Below, piece after piece: positions 36,010 through 45,125 of a DNA stretch of 64,000 nt. Under the pieces are notes generated by a model. It saw only the letters and a program-made list of their open reading frames with translations, was not told the DNA's origin and ran no database searches. The translations under genes and the position numbers were made by a program. Origin of the DNA: Chitinophagales bacterium (GTDB lineage: Bacteria; Bacteroidota; Bacteroidia; Chitinophagales; Saprospiraceae). The stretch's first letter is position 1. Every line of letters starts with the position of its first letter. Where the stretch lies: NCBI GenBank assembly GCA_013299105.1, contig JAAFJY010000023.1, positions 1-64,000 on the forward strand, in the 5' to 3' direction.

Positions 36010-37161
36010 CTACTGTCCCGCCACAATCACTCCCGTGGTCAAAGGCGTAACGGGCGTTTCAGTGGGTGTTCGTCCTTGTACTTTTGATAAGGTTACATTG
36101 GGCAAATGGGGCAGAACCAATTCCCCAAACTTATTGCACTCGTCGATCAAAGGGTAACCCGATAGCACAAAAGCCCGGAAGCCCATGTCCATATAGCGCT
36201 GAAATTTGGCGATGAGTTGCTCTGGCGTACCCACCAGGGCAGCCCCGCAACCCGAACGCGCGCGGTTGATGCCCGTCCAAAGGTGGGGCTCCGCGAAGCC
36301 GTTTTCATTTGAACCCGCCCGCAAGGCTTCCTGCATGGCCACCCCGTAAGATTTCACATCCTGGGTGCGGTCCTTGAGTTTTTGGCCTTCCGCATCGTCG
36401 AGTTTCGACATCAAGGTTTGGGTGTACTCCAGGGCTTCTTCCTCCGTTTCGCGCACGATCACGTGGATGCGCAGGCCAAAGTCGATTTTGCGGCCATATT
36501 TTGCCGCCCGCTCTTGCATGTCATTGAGGTGAAAAGCCAGGTTGGCCTCGGTATCGGGCCAGATTAGATAGACATCACAATGTTCTGCGCAGACTTCCTT
36601 GGCACCATCGCTGAGGCCACCGAAATAAAGCAAAGGGCCACCATTTTGTTGGTAAGCCTTGCTGGGTGCCGAAATCATGTCCAAATTGTAAACATTGCCA
36701 TGTACTTGCACCCGATCTTCGTTCCAGGACTGCTTGAGCACCTGAATGGTCTCAGCGCAGCGGTCGTAGCGCAGTTGCGGGTCTTCTTTCTGCCCAGGCA
36801 GGTCAGAATTGATGATATTGACCGTTAAACGCCCTTCGAGCAAGTGGTCTAAAGTAGCGATCGAACGGGCCAACATCGGCGGATGCAACTCACCGGTGCG
36901 AATGGCCACCAGCAAGTTCATGCGTTGGGCATGCTGCGAAATAGCCGAGGCAAAAGCAATGGGGTCTTGCCCAACCACATAAGAAGTGGGCAGGAGGATA
37001 TTGCTGAAACCATTTTTTTCAGCCGTCAGCAAAATGTCTTTGCAATGGGCAAAATTGCTTCTGCGCTCCTGGTCCACTACGCCCAGATAGGCAGTATCAC
37101 CTCCACATAAATCGCAAAACCAGGAAAATTCAGCAACACGGTCTTCAGTTCGGACGTTCAT
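36010..37161 (-). CDS. SsuD-like flavin-dependent (LLM class) monooxygenase
   Basis: With the ATG giving MNVRTEDRVAEFSW the protein has 383 aa, nearly the length of E. coli SsuD (381 aa); a start 18 codons upstream is less likely. The LLM TIM-barrel is shown by FSNILLPTSYVVGQDPIAFA, LNLL-type strand MNLLVAIRTGELHPPMLAR, GRLTVNIINSDLPG and GTPEQLIAKFQRYMDMG. SsuD-type enzymes use FMNH2 and oxygen to release sulfite from alkanesulfonates, so sulfur scavenging is a reasonable guess, but related enzymes act on other compounds. No SsuABC transporter or flavin reductase is nearby; a TonB receptor lies upstream and a sodium symporter downstream, all on the same strand. Confidence 0.88.
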   Translation of the reverse strand: MNVRTEDRVAEFSWFCDLCGGDTAYLGVVDQERRSNFAHCKDILLTAEKNGFSNILLPTSYVVGQDPIAFASAISQHAQRMNLLVAIRTGELHPPMLARSIATLDHLLEGRLTVNIINSDLPGQKEDPQLRYDRCAETIQVLKQSWNEDRVQVHGNVYNLDMISAPSKAYQQNGGPLLYFGGLSDGAKEVCAEHCDVYLIWPDTEANLAFHLNDMQERAAKYGRKIDFGLRIHVIVRETEEEALEYTQTLMSKLDDAEGQKLKDRTQDVKSYGVAMQEALRAGSNENGFAEPHLWTGINRARSGCGAALVGTPEQLIAKFQRYMDMGFRAFVLSGYPLIDECNKFGELVLPHLPNVTLSKVQGRTPTETPVTPLTTGVIVAGQ

Positions 37162-37264
37162 TTTTTGGGTCTTGTACTGGTATGAATCAACCCGATGGGT
37201 ACCAAAAGCATCCACCGGGTTGAATCCTATAAAACAGATTGATCGAAGTAAAATGTCGAGGGCC

Positions 37265-37302
37265 TATTATTCAACCCTTCAACATTTCAACCTTTCAACT
37301 AC
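37265..37302. repeat. TTCAAC short-period repeat (family R3)
   Basis: TTATTCAACCCTTCAACATT followed by TCAACCTTTCAACTACG, just downstream of the TonB receptor stop codon. Confidence 0.5.
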
Positions 37303-37307
37303 GCTGA

Positions 37308-40148
37308 TCAATTAAACCGCAAAGTCAAATAATACATGCCACCAATCTGCGCCAAACCATACCCTTGCGAGTAATAATCGTTCAGCATGTTGGTAGCTCC
37401 CAATTTGATCGTTGCTTTGGCTTTGGGAATGCGATACTGCACGTTGGCATCCAAAGTTGACCAAGATGGCAGCAGGATATCGCCTTGGGTGGTACCTTGC
37501 TCTACCCACATGTCGTCGGTCCAGCGGTAAGATACGGCAAAACCAATGCGGTCGGTCACTTTCGGATTGGAGAAAGTGATATTGAAGCGGTTTTCAGGCG
37601 AAATGAAGAAGTTGCGGCCTAGGGCAGAAACTTCCAGGTTGCTCATTCTGCGCTTGATTACGTCGGCACCAAAGGCGTCTTTGCGCAGGTTACCGGAGTT
37701 GTCACGCAGGGTAATTTTGCCCACTTGGTTGGCATAGTTCAGGGCCAGGTTGTAGCCTTTGCCAAGCGCCCATTCGAGTCCGCCGCCGAAGCCCGTGACA
37801 AAAATCTCGTTGAAGTTATTGAAGTTCACCTGGATGGCGCGACTGGTGGCCGAAGCCGCCAGATCGGTCACATTGCCATTAACAGGCTGGACAAAGTTTT
37901 GTGCGGCAATGAAATCATTGTAGGTGCTGTTGAAGTAGAACAGGTCCACGAATAATTTTTTGCCCAACAAGGTCTTGTAACCAATTTCCCAAGTATTGAT
38001 TTTTTCGGTCGAAAACGCATCGGGGTCGGGAGAATACTTCACCAACAAGGAAGCGTTGTTGCCACCTGCACGGTAAGCATTCACCGAAGCTTCGGTGTAA
38101 GCTGGGTTGTTGAACAGGTTAGCAGCCTCCACTGCGGTACGCGAGCCACCTACTTCGCCAATGGCACCGTCAGCCAGCAATTGGTTGGCCGAAGGGTTGC
38201 GGAACGCAGCCTGGAAAGAGCCCCGGAAGTTGTGCTCTCCCAAAGTCAAAACGCCAGATACGCGAGGGGTGAAACCACCTTGGAGGTACTGGTTTTTGTC
38301 GTAACGCACAGCTACGGTTGGCTTAAAAGCCACTTTGTCGCTCAAAGTTAGGTTGTAAGAGCCCTGCAAGTACCAACCAATTTCGTTGATGGTAAATTCT
38401 TCACCCGACTTGGTGCGTGGGAAAATAGTTCCATCGGTTTTCATCAGGAAGCGGCGGAAATTGCCACCTGTAACCACTTCAAATTTTTCAGGCAAAAGGC
38501 TCTTGAAATTGTACATGCCTTCGGCGTGGTACATGGTCGAATTATCGAGCAAGCGCACCCCACGAATGGTCGTGCTACCAGGAATGAACTGGTTGTTTGG
38601 GGTATTGGTCAGATTGGTCCAAAGTTGGTCAAAGGCAGCGGTACCTGGCTGTGGCTTGCCGTTGTCGGCAGTAGCGCGAGCAGCAGTGATGTTGCCCCCA
38701 TTGGCTCCAAAAGCGGTAGCGAAGTCATTGCCCCAAGCAGCAGTGGTTTTCCATTGTTGCAGCATCCGGGTGGCCAGGTTACCCAGGTTGAAGCCTTCGG
38801 CCTGCTGGAAAGTGCCGTAGCCGCGCACGAAGAAATTGTCGCCGCGCAGTTCCAATTTGGCCTGGTTGCGCTTGTATTCTGGGAAATATTCGCGGAAGCC
38901 CGCGGTGCGGATGAAGTTGCCAGTGCCATAATACCAAGCACCAATCAATTCCATTTTTTCACCCAATTTGTAATGCAAGGCCGCATTGGCGCGGCTGCTG
39001 AAGATTTTACCGTTGTTGTTCAGCAGGTCTAGCTCGGTATAGCCCGTGCGGGTTACTCTTTTGCCCACCAGGGCAGAAGGGGCGGTAGCGCCAAAAGCAG
39101 CTGATACGCCGCCGTTGTTAATGTCGTCACCATAAATGTTTACAGCATCGAATTCCAGGTTGGCACCGGGGTTGCTGTTGGGTACGAAACCGATGCGAAC
39201 TTCCTTAGCGTTTTGATCGGTCACAAAAAAGCCGGGTCGAGCGCGGGTAGAGCGGTCGCTGTAATCGTCAGCGATGAAGTCGGTACCATTGATCGTTTGG
39301 AAATTGACTTTGAAAGCAAATTTTTCACCCAGTTTGGCAGCATAGCGAACCGCCACGTCAGAATAAAGTTTCGCTCCAAAATCGTCTTTGCCTACATTGT
39401 TCAAGCCCGTAGTCACCTGGGCGCTAAGGCCCTGAAAATCAAAAGGCGACTTGGTTTTGGTCAACATGATGCCCTGCAAGGCGTCGGGACCGTAGAGTGC
39501 TGAAGAAGCACCCGGCAAGATTTCAATGTTCTCGATGTCGAGATCAGATGGGCCAGCTACGTTGCCAAAGCCGAAGCCCAAGCCGGGCGAGCGATTGTCC
39601 ATGCCATCCACCCACTGCACAAAGCGGTTGTTGTTGTTGGCCCCAAATCCGCGCATGTTCACCGAGCGGAAGGTCAGGCTTTGGGACAAAAGGTCCACCC
39701 CTTTGATGCCTTGCAAAGCGCCATACGAGTCAAAAGACGAACTGTTGAATAGCTTGCGAGCAGTGATTTTTTCTACTGTTACGGGAGCTTTGGTAATCGA
39801 TTCCTCCACGCGGTTACTGGTCACGGTGACTTGCTCCAGGGTTTCGGTTTCTTCACCCAGCGCAATATCGAGCATGGCATCGGCGCTTTCCACTTGAATT
39901 TCCTGGCTGGCAAAGCCAATCAGGCTCACGCGCAAGGTCAAAGGAAGACTTTGGCTGGTAGTCAGGTTAAAATTGCCGTCCAGATCGGTGATGGTACCCA
40001 CCACCGTGCCTTTGATCAGCACGTTGGCTCCAATGAGCGGAATTTTGTTGGCAGCATCAGTAACTCGACCTTTCAAAGTCACGTTTTGGGCCATCAAGGC
40101 CAGGTTAAAGGTCAAAAAAAGCAGAGCTAAAAAGTAACGTAGTTTCAT
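37308..40148 (-). CDS. TonB-dependent receptor with carboxypeptidase-like N-terminal domain
   Basis: A 946-aa outer-membrane receptor. A signal peptide (ends LALMAQ, residue 21) precedes a carboxypeptidase-regulatory-like domain (VTLKGRVTDAANKIPLIGAN, 23-105), a plug starting near 112 (VTVTSNRVEESITKAPVTVE) and a barrel of over 600 residues. It ends in YYLTLRFN. The plug has a good NVAGPSDLDIENIEILPGAS segment. No SusD-like partner gene is next to it, so it is not a typical glycan-uptake SusC pair. It is followed, same strand, by the SsuD-like monooxygenase after 146 bp, which could mean uptake of a sulfonate or other organic compound. Confidence 0.92.
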   Translation of the reverse strand: MKLRYFLALLFLTFNLALMAQNVTLKGRVTDAANKIPLIGANVLIKGTVVGTITDLDGNFNLTTSQSLPLTLRVSLIGFASQEIQVESADAMLDIALGEETETLEQVTVTSNRVEESITKAPVTVEKITARKLFNSSSFDSYGALQGIKGVDLLSQSLTFRSVNMRGFGANNNNRFVQWVDGMDNRSPGLGFGFGNVAGPSDLDIENIEILPGASSALYGPDALQGIMLTKTKSPFDFQGLSAQVTTGLNNVGKDDFGAKLYSDVAVRYAAKLGEKFAFKVNFQTINGTDFIADDYSDRSTRARPGFFVTDQNAKEVRIGFVPNSNPGANLEFDAVNIYGDDINNGGVSAAFGATAPSALVGKRVTRTGYTELDLLNNNGKIFSSRANAALHYKLGEKMELIGAWYYGTGNFIRTAGFREYFPEYKRNQAKLELRGDNFFVRGYGTFQQAEGFNLGNLATRMLQQWKTTAAWGNDFATAFGANGGNITAARATADNGKPQPGTAAFDQLWTNLTNTPNNQFIPGSTTIRGVRLLDNSTMYHAEGMYNFKSLLPEKFEVVTGGNFRRFLMKTDGTIFPRTKSGEEFTINEIGWYLQGSYNLTLSDKVAFKPTVAVRYDKNQYLQGGFTPRVSGVLTLGEHNFRGSFQAAFRNPSANQLLADGAIGEVGGSRTAVEAANLFNNPAYTEASVNAYRAGGNNASLLVKYSPDPDAFSTEKINTWEIGYKTLLGKKLFVDLFYFNSTYNDFIAAQNFVQPVNGNVTDLAASATSRAIQVNFNNFNEIFVTGFGGGLEWALGKGYNLALNYANQVGKITLRDNSGNLRKDAFGADVIKRRMSNLEVSALGRNFFISPENRFNITFSNPKVTDRIGFAVSYRWTDDMWVEQGTTQGDILLPSWSTLDANVQYRIPKAKATIKLGATNMLNDYYSQGYGLAQIGGMYYLTLRFN

Positions 40149-40472
40149 AAGCGATGAAGTGTTTTGAAAGCATCCAGGGCATATTCCTGCGCCAGAAAAC
40201 TTGACATGAAAATTCCCTGACGTTTAGCTTGACTTTTACACGATTCAAATCAACAGAATTTTGCGTAGCCAGGCTTACTTTCAGATTAGTCTCCTGTTTA
40301 CTGAATGGTTTTAAAAAAGCAAAGAAACGATACAAAAAATATGGTAGGAAGTTTATTTGGAAAAATTTTATTTTACACCGTGTTTACGATGGCACTACAC
40401 GACAGTCATAGTGAAAAAACTACTGTTTGTTGCGCTGTTGCTCGGTCTCTTGGTTTTAGGTGCCCAAACCAG

Positions 40473-40563
40473 TTAATGGTTAATGGTTAGTTGTTAATGG
40501 TTAGTTGTTAATGGTTAGTTGTTAATGGTTAGTTGTTAATGGTTAGTTGTTAATGGTTAATGG
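40473..40563 (+). repeat. 14-bp tandem repeat array (family R5)
   Basis: TTAATGGTTAGTTG is repeated about five times in near-perfect register, flanked by TTAATGGTTAATGG. It lies in the 674-bp gap between the TonB receptor start and the sufU stop. The gap otherwise holds short AT-rich runs such as GGAATCAAAGGAATCAAAAG and no gene. Confidence 0.85.
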
Positions 40564-40788
40564 GGAGTTTGAGTTTTGTATAGGCAATTTTCATAAATAA
40601 CCACACTTAGGTTTTGTCCAAAAGCAGAAGTGTTTTTTTGAAGCACAAAAGGAATCAAAGGAATCAAAAGTAACAAAAGTAGCAAAAGCGTCCCGCCTTC
40701 AACGAGACCAAGCTATGCCAAGATCTGTAAAGCGGCCTTTTTGGCTTGTCTTGCTATGGTTTTGCACAATACCCAATGTCGAAGCGTG

Positions 40789-40834
40789 CAACAACTAACA
40801 ACTAACCATTAACAACTAACCATTAACCATTAAT
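40789..40834 (-). repeat. Inverted copy of the 14-bp repeat array (family R5)
   Basis: The same units as the array about 225 bp away, in the opposite direction (CAACTAACCATTAA). The repeat runs into sufU: the last three codons (Ile-Asn-Gly) and the stop codon of that gene are repeat sequence. Confidence 0.8.
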
Positions 40835-41242
40835 CCACTCCCCCACCGCATCCCAAGCCAAAGTCGCACAAGTCAAACGGCCTGGATATTCCTTGGCTAC
40901 GGCAAAAGCCTGGAGTTCTTCGTCTCCATTGGCCTCATCAGCATCAGTAAATTGAGCACGAAACTGCCTCAATAATTCCTCAATCTCCGCCCGATTCAAG
41001 CCCTCCATTTTTTTGCACAATACCGAAGCTGAGGCCTTAGACACCGCGCAACCATAGCCGTGAAAACCCGCCGTTTTTACTTTTTCGCCCTCAAAATCCA
41101 AGAACAACTTGAATTTATCGCCGCACAAGGGGTTGTAGGCGGTCAAAACCAGTGCTGCCGCTGGCTTTTTTTCAAAACGCCAGGGTGTTTGATTGTGCTG
41201 CAAGATCAAAGGATGGTACAATTCGTTTTTGGGTGCTTCCAT
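40823..41242 (-). CDS. sufU: SufU-like iron-sulfur cluster assembly protein
   Basis: A 139-aa protein of the IscU/SufU scaffold family, cytoplasmic. The three conserved Cys are seen in NPLCGDKF, GYGCAVSKASAS and RLTCATLAW, with the Asp after the first Cys. The extra 18-20 residues between the second and third Cys are the mark of SufU-type rather than IscU-type proteins; SufU acts with SufS as a zinc-dependent sulfur acceptor. The start chosen (MEAPKNELYH) is 4 bp after the moeA stop; a longer frame overlapping moeA is less likely. The C-terminal IleAsnGly-stop is formed by a TTAATGG repeat. No sufS or sufBCD gene is in the window. Confidence 0.88.
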   Translation of the reverse strand: MEAPKNELYHPLILQHNQTPWRFEKKPAAALVLTAYNPLCGDKFKLFLDFEGEKVKTAGFHGYGCAVSKASASVLCKKMEGLNRAEIEELLRQFRAQFTDADEANGDEELQAFAVAKEYPGRLTCATLAWDAVGEWING

Positions 41243-41246
41243 TTTT

Positions 41247-42443
41247 TCAGCGATAAGGATACAGTGGAAACACCTCTCCTGCCAAAAAGGTCTCACGGCC
41301 TCGCGGCAATTCTAGGAAGCCATCGGCGTCATTGAGGTTGGCCAGGTCGCCGGAGCCATTGCCAGTCAGCGGCTCCGCCATCAATACGCCAGCCTTAAAA
41401 TAGGTTTTTACCTGCAAAAAATAGCTGAGGTCGGGTTTGAAAGTCACATCTGCAGCCAGGCGGGCGGTGATATTGGGAATGGCTTCCAGCCCCAGGCTTT
41501 TGCGCAAAAAAGGGAGAACATAGCGGCAAGTGCAAGCAAAAGCCGACACCGGATTGCCGGGCAGCGCAAAAACCACCGGGCCATCGGTCCCCTGGCGGCC
41601 AAACCAAAAAGGCTTGCCAGGTCTTTGGGCTACTTTGTGGAAGAGCTTTTTCACCCCCAATTCTTCCAAAACTTCGGGTACGAAGTCGAATTTACCTTCG
41701 GAAACGGCACCAGAAATGACAAGCACATTAGAAACTTCGAGGTTCTCTTTCAAAAATTTACGAATGATTGCTTTGTCGTCAGGCAAATGGTCTACGGAAC
41801 TGACAATTCGAAGCGGCAAGAGCAAGGAGGTAATCGCATAGACGTTTGAGGTCCGAATTTGATAAGGCAAAGGCTTCTCATCCACCACTACCAATTCATC
41901 ACCTGAAGAACTCAGTGTTACCTTAGGGAGTTTTACCACTTTGATCTCGACTTTACCAATGGTCGCCAAAGTCGCTGTTTCTGCTGCACCAATGTATTTG
42001 CCCTTGGTTAACAGCACATCACCTTTCTTGCGGTCAGAGCCTCGAAGATGGACATTTTGCCCTGCTTTGATTGCTTCAATTTGAATGGTGGCCACCCCAT
42101 TTTCGATCAGTAAGTCTTCATAACGGATGACCGTATCCGTACCTGCTGGCATCATCGCTCCGGTCATGACTTCCATACACTGGTCATTTTTGAACAGTTG
42201 CATGGTCGGCTTTCCAGCTGCTTGTACCGCCGCAACGACAAAACTGCGCTGCCCTTTTTCAAAAGCCTGGTAGTTGATGGCAATACCGTCCATCGTTACC
42301 CGGTTGAAAGGGGGGAAATCGCGATCTGCGTGTACATCTTCGGCCAAAATCCGGTTCCAGACCTTTGAGAGGTGAACGCGTTCAACAGGCAGTTTAAGGG
42401 CATTGCTGAGAATAATGGCTTCTGCTTCGGCTACATCAATCAT
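41247..42443 (-). CDS. moeA: Molybdopterin molybdenumtransferase MoeA
   Basis: MoeA inserts molybdate into adenylylated molybdopterin in the cytoplasm, the last step of molybdenum cofactor synthesis. With the ATG giving MIDVAEAEAI it has 398 aa, close to E. coli MoeA (411 aa). Recognised by DRDFPPFNRVTMDGIA near residue 45, the MTGAMMPAGTDTVIRYED segment, TLSSSGDELVVV, and VFALPGNPVSAF near the end, which binds the pterin phosphate. It is followed by sufU within 4 bp. No other moa/moe genes or molybdoenzymes are in the window. Confidence 0.95.
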   Translation of the reverse strand: MIDVAEAEAIILSNALKLPVERVHLSKVWNRILAEDVHADRDFPPFNRVTMDGIAINYQAFEKGQRSFVVAAVQAAGKPTMQLFKNDQCMEVMTGAMMPAGTDTVIRYEDLLIENGVATIQIEAIKAGQNVHLRGSDRKKGDVLLTKGKYIGAAETATLATIGKVEIKVVKLPKVTLSSSGDELVVVDEKPLPYQIRTSNVYAITSLLLPLRIVSSVDHLPDDKAIIRKFLKENLEVSNVLVISGAVSEGKFDFVPEVLEELGVKKLFHKVAQRPGKPFWFGRQGTDGPVVFALPGNPVSAFACTCRYVLPFLRKSLGLEAIPNITARLAADVTFKPDLSYFLQVKTYFKAGVLMAEPLTGNGSGDLANLNDADGFLELPRGRETFLAGEVFPLYPYR

Positions 42444-42566
42444 CGTGTTTTGGGTTTTGGTGGCAAAATTTGAATTTTTTGGCAAAAAATGGATTTTTCG
42501 GCTCGAAAGTAAAGCCTTTGCCGCACTTGAACTGTTACTTTGTGATCAATCCTGCAATTTTACCCG

Positions 42567-42956
42567 ATGCTACGAATCACCTGCACACTGACTTTATTGC
42601 TCGCCCTCTTCGCTTGCGGCGGCAACCCCTACCAACAAGGCGAAATCATGTACAACTTATATTGCGCCAATTGCCACATGGAAGATGGCAGCGGTCTTAA
42701 AGGGGTGATCCCTCCTCTGGCCAAGTCCGATTTTTTGGTCAATCGCGCCGACGAAGTGGCCTGTATCATCCGCAACGGCATCGACGGCGAAATGGTGGTC
42801 AATGGCAAGACTTACAACCAAGCCATGCCTGGCGTGCGCAAGCTAACCGATTTTGAAATCAACAACATCATCAATTACATCCATCGGTCTTGGGGCAATG
42901 ATTTGGAGTATGTAAAAATTCAGAAGGTGCAGAAGGATTTGGTGAAATGCCCATGA
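42567..42956 (+). CDS. Cytochrome c lipoprotein
   Basis: A 129-aa class I c-type cytochrome. The signal peptide ends in LALFAC, a lipobox with the lipidated Cys at 17. The heme motif CANCH is at residues 33-37, and a Met in QAMPGV (near 86) is the likely second axial ligand. It would carry electrons at the periplasmic face of a membrane. Partner enzyme unknown; it is divergent from moeA and followed by unrelated genes. Confidence 0.9.
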   Translation: MLRITCTLTLLLALFACGGNPYQQGEIMYNLYCANCHMEDGSGLKGVIPPLAKSDFLVNRADEVACIIRNGIDGEMVVNGKTYNQAMPGVRKLTDFEINNIINYIHRSWGNDLEYVKIQKVQKDLVKCP

Positions 42957-43065
42957 GATTGAGAGGTGAGAAGAAGTGCCCGTTACGTTGTGCAAATTAG
43001 CAATAAGGATCACAAATGGTCGTTAATAATAATAACACCATTGTTGCACTATTCAAACCCTATCC

Positions 43066-43656
43066 ATGAAGACCAAGCGCATCCAACTTTGCCAAACAAG
43101 CATGCTCATTGCCCTGTTTGTTTCGATAAATTACAAAACAGTATTGGCCCAAACCAAAGCTGACAGCATTAGCATTGTATTCCCCAAAGTACTGGTCACC
43201 AATAAGCAAAAGCAAGTATTACTCGTATACGACAATCGACGAAAAGCTTATGAGGTGCCGAGTATGGGTACAATCGATGGCCCCATCTCCTACTCCTCAT
43301 ACCTTGACACCACCGCGAAAGACATGGGAATTGAATACAGCACCTTCAGGATGGGGGGCTTATTCACTTACATCTTTCCAAAAGAGTACAGTACCTACAT
43401 TCGTCCCTATTTCGTGGTAAAATTTACCAAGTATGTCGATAACAAGGGCTTGGCAGATCCGGCTTACAAATGGTTTTCATTCAAAGATGCCATTCAGGAA
43501 ATTCCCTATCCGGCCTCTTCCATGATTGTGGAAAAAATATTATTTCAGCCAAAGGTGGTCTGGGGAGGTACATTTGAAGAATATGGCTACACCAATCCAG
43601 TTGACAAGTCAAAAATCAAGTTCAAAGTGTTAGAGGATTTTTTTAAACTAAACTGA
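43066..43656 (+). CDS. Secreted protein with degenerate Nudix-like domain
   Basis: A 196-aa protein with a signal-like N-terminus (to about residue 30, ending VLAQT). The remainder reads like a Nudix fold: strand VFPKVLVTNKQKQVLLVYD, then YEVPSMGTIDGPISYSSYLD, and a final strand YKWFSFKDAIQEIPYP. The Nudix box (Gx5Ex7REuxEExGu) is absent, so hydrolase activity is unlikely. The fold assignment is by pattern only. It lies 21 bp upstream of the S41 protease gene, so the two are probably co-transcribed and may act together outside the cytoplasm. Confidence 0.65.
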   Translation: MKTKRIQLCQTSMLIALFVSINYKTVLAQTKADSISIVFPKVLVTNKQKQVLLVYDNRRKAYEVPSMGTIDGPISYSSYLDTTAKDMGIEYSTFRMGGLFTYIFPKEYSTYIRPYFVVKFTKYVDNKGLADPAYKWFSFKDAIQEIPYPASSMIVEKILFQPKVVWGGTFEEYGYTNPVDKSKIKFKVLEDFFKLN

Positions 43657-43677
43657 TAAGAATTAATCACTTACACC

Positions 43678-45030
43678 ATGCGATCAGCTCTGCTCATCCT
43701 TTTATTGCCATACCAAACCCTCGCCCAGCAGTTATTCCCCGAAGCCATGCTGAAAGCAGACTTGCTGTATTACCAAGCAAAATTGGAGCAATACCACCCA
43801 AATCTATACTTGTATTCCTCCAAAGAGAAAGTAGATCGGCTATTCGACAGCTTGAGCCATTCAATCCGTCGACCATTGGGTGAAGCGGAGTTTTATCAAA
43901 AAATCACACTGAGCAGCAGCACCATTAAAGATGGCCATACGCTGATCCTGCCCAGTGCTACTTTTGTTGAGCACCACAACGCAAAAAGCAATTTTCTTCC
44001 TTTGCAAATTGGGCTGAACGACCAAAAGCTATATGTTAAAATGGACTGTACCCATGCAAAGCATTTAGCAGAAGGGACGATCATTGACAGCATCAATGGA
44101 CTTGCTGCTGGTTTTATTCTCGAAAGCATGTTGAGCAGGCAAGTTAGGGATGGAGAGAATCTTGCTTATGCCGAGTGGATCATCGACAGTTATTTTAGAG
44201 AATATTACAGCTACGTATTTGGGCACCCTGAACGCTTCAAAATAGCCTACAACAAAGGCAATCATTCCTACACCATCCAAACAAAAGGCTTAACCAAAGA
44301 CAGCATTTTTTATTACCGCCAAAAAAACTACTCCCATTTTTTTCCTGCAAATACTGGCAACAAGGGGATATTTTTGAGCTACCCACAAAACCAACAAGTT
44401 GCTATCCTTACGATCAAAGATTTTCACTCCAATGTTTTAAAAAGCGAGTACCAACAAAAATTCCGTTCAGCAATCAAAGTCATTTTCGCAGAGTTGATCC
44501 AAAATCAAGTGCCCAATTTGGTGATTGACCTGAGAAACAACCAGGGCGGTGACGTTGAAAACGGCGTTTTTTTATTGAAACACTTGATTGAGCAGCCTTT
44601 TAAGGTGGTCAATAGGTACCAAAAGTTGAGAAAGGGAAAACTCGGCCCAGGCAAGGGCCCTTCAATGGGTATTCACCAGCCAAAAGCCCAGGTGTACAAA
44701 GGACAAATTTATGTATTGGTAAACGGAGGGAGCTTTTCCAATTCAGTCATAGTATCCTCCTGTCTGAGCAGGTACAGCAAGGCCCTCTTTGTAGGAACTG
44801 AATCGGGCGGCAATCCAAATGTCTTGGCAGGTTATGCCAAGGATTTTGAGCTCCCCAATACCCAAATAAAGGTTCAAGTGCCTACCATCCGTTTCACCAT
44901 GAGTAGCCTGGCCCAAAATACTGGTTCAGGGATTGTCCCAAATCACCAAATCGAACATCGCATTGAAAACCATATTCAGCAAGTTGATCGCCAACTTGAG
45001 TTTTCGTTGGATTTGATTCGACGAAAGTAG
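43678..45030 (+). CDS. S41-family serine peptidase, secreted
   Basis: A 450-aa exported peptidase-like protein (signal peptide to about residue 17, QTLAQQ). The middle has a poor PDZ-like stretch (GTIIDSINGLAAGFILESML). The C-terminal S41 (tail-specific/C-terminal processing protease-like) domain is shown by NLVIDLRNNQGGDVENG near residue 280, IYVLVNGGSFSNSVIVSSC with the likely nucleophile Ser, and FVGTESGGNPN. It probably acts in the periplasm. It is downstream of the Nudix-like gene. A decayed fragment of a near-identical gene lies about 1.8 kb further along. Confidence 0.85.
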   Translation: MRSALLILLLPYQTLAQQLFPEAMLKADLLYYQAKLEQYHPNLYLYSSKEKVDRLFDSLSHSIRRPLGEAEFYQKITLSSSTIKDGHTLILPSATFVEHHNAKSNFLPLQIGLNDQKLYVKMDCTHAKHLAEGTIIDSINGLAAGFILESMLSRQVRDGENLAYAEWIIDSYFREYYSYVFGHPERFKIAYNKGNHSYTIQTKGLTKDSIFYYRQKNYSHFFPANTGNKGIFLSYPQNQQVAILTIKDFHSNVLKSEYQQKFRSAIKVIFAELIQNQVPNLVIDLRNNQGGDVENGVFLLKHLIEQPFKVVNRYQKLRKGKLGPGKGPSMGIHQPKAQVYKGQIYVLVNGGSFSNSVIVSSCLSRYSKALFVGTESGGNPNVLAGYAKDFELPNTQIKVQVPTIRFTMSSLAQNTGSGIVPNHQIEHRIENHIQQVDRQLEFSLDLIRRK

Positions 45031-45125
45031 AACGCATCAGTCATGTGTTTTGTTAAAAGATTCATGCCGCATCACAGCTCTACGAGTCTTCAACTTCAAA
45101 AGCAACCCAGAAAATACAGAGTTAC

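Noticed and set aside
40473-40563. Possible CRISPR array
   Set aside because: Units are contiguous 14-bp tandem repeats with no spacers, and no cas genes are present.
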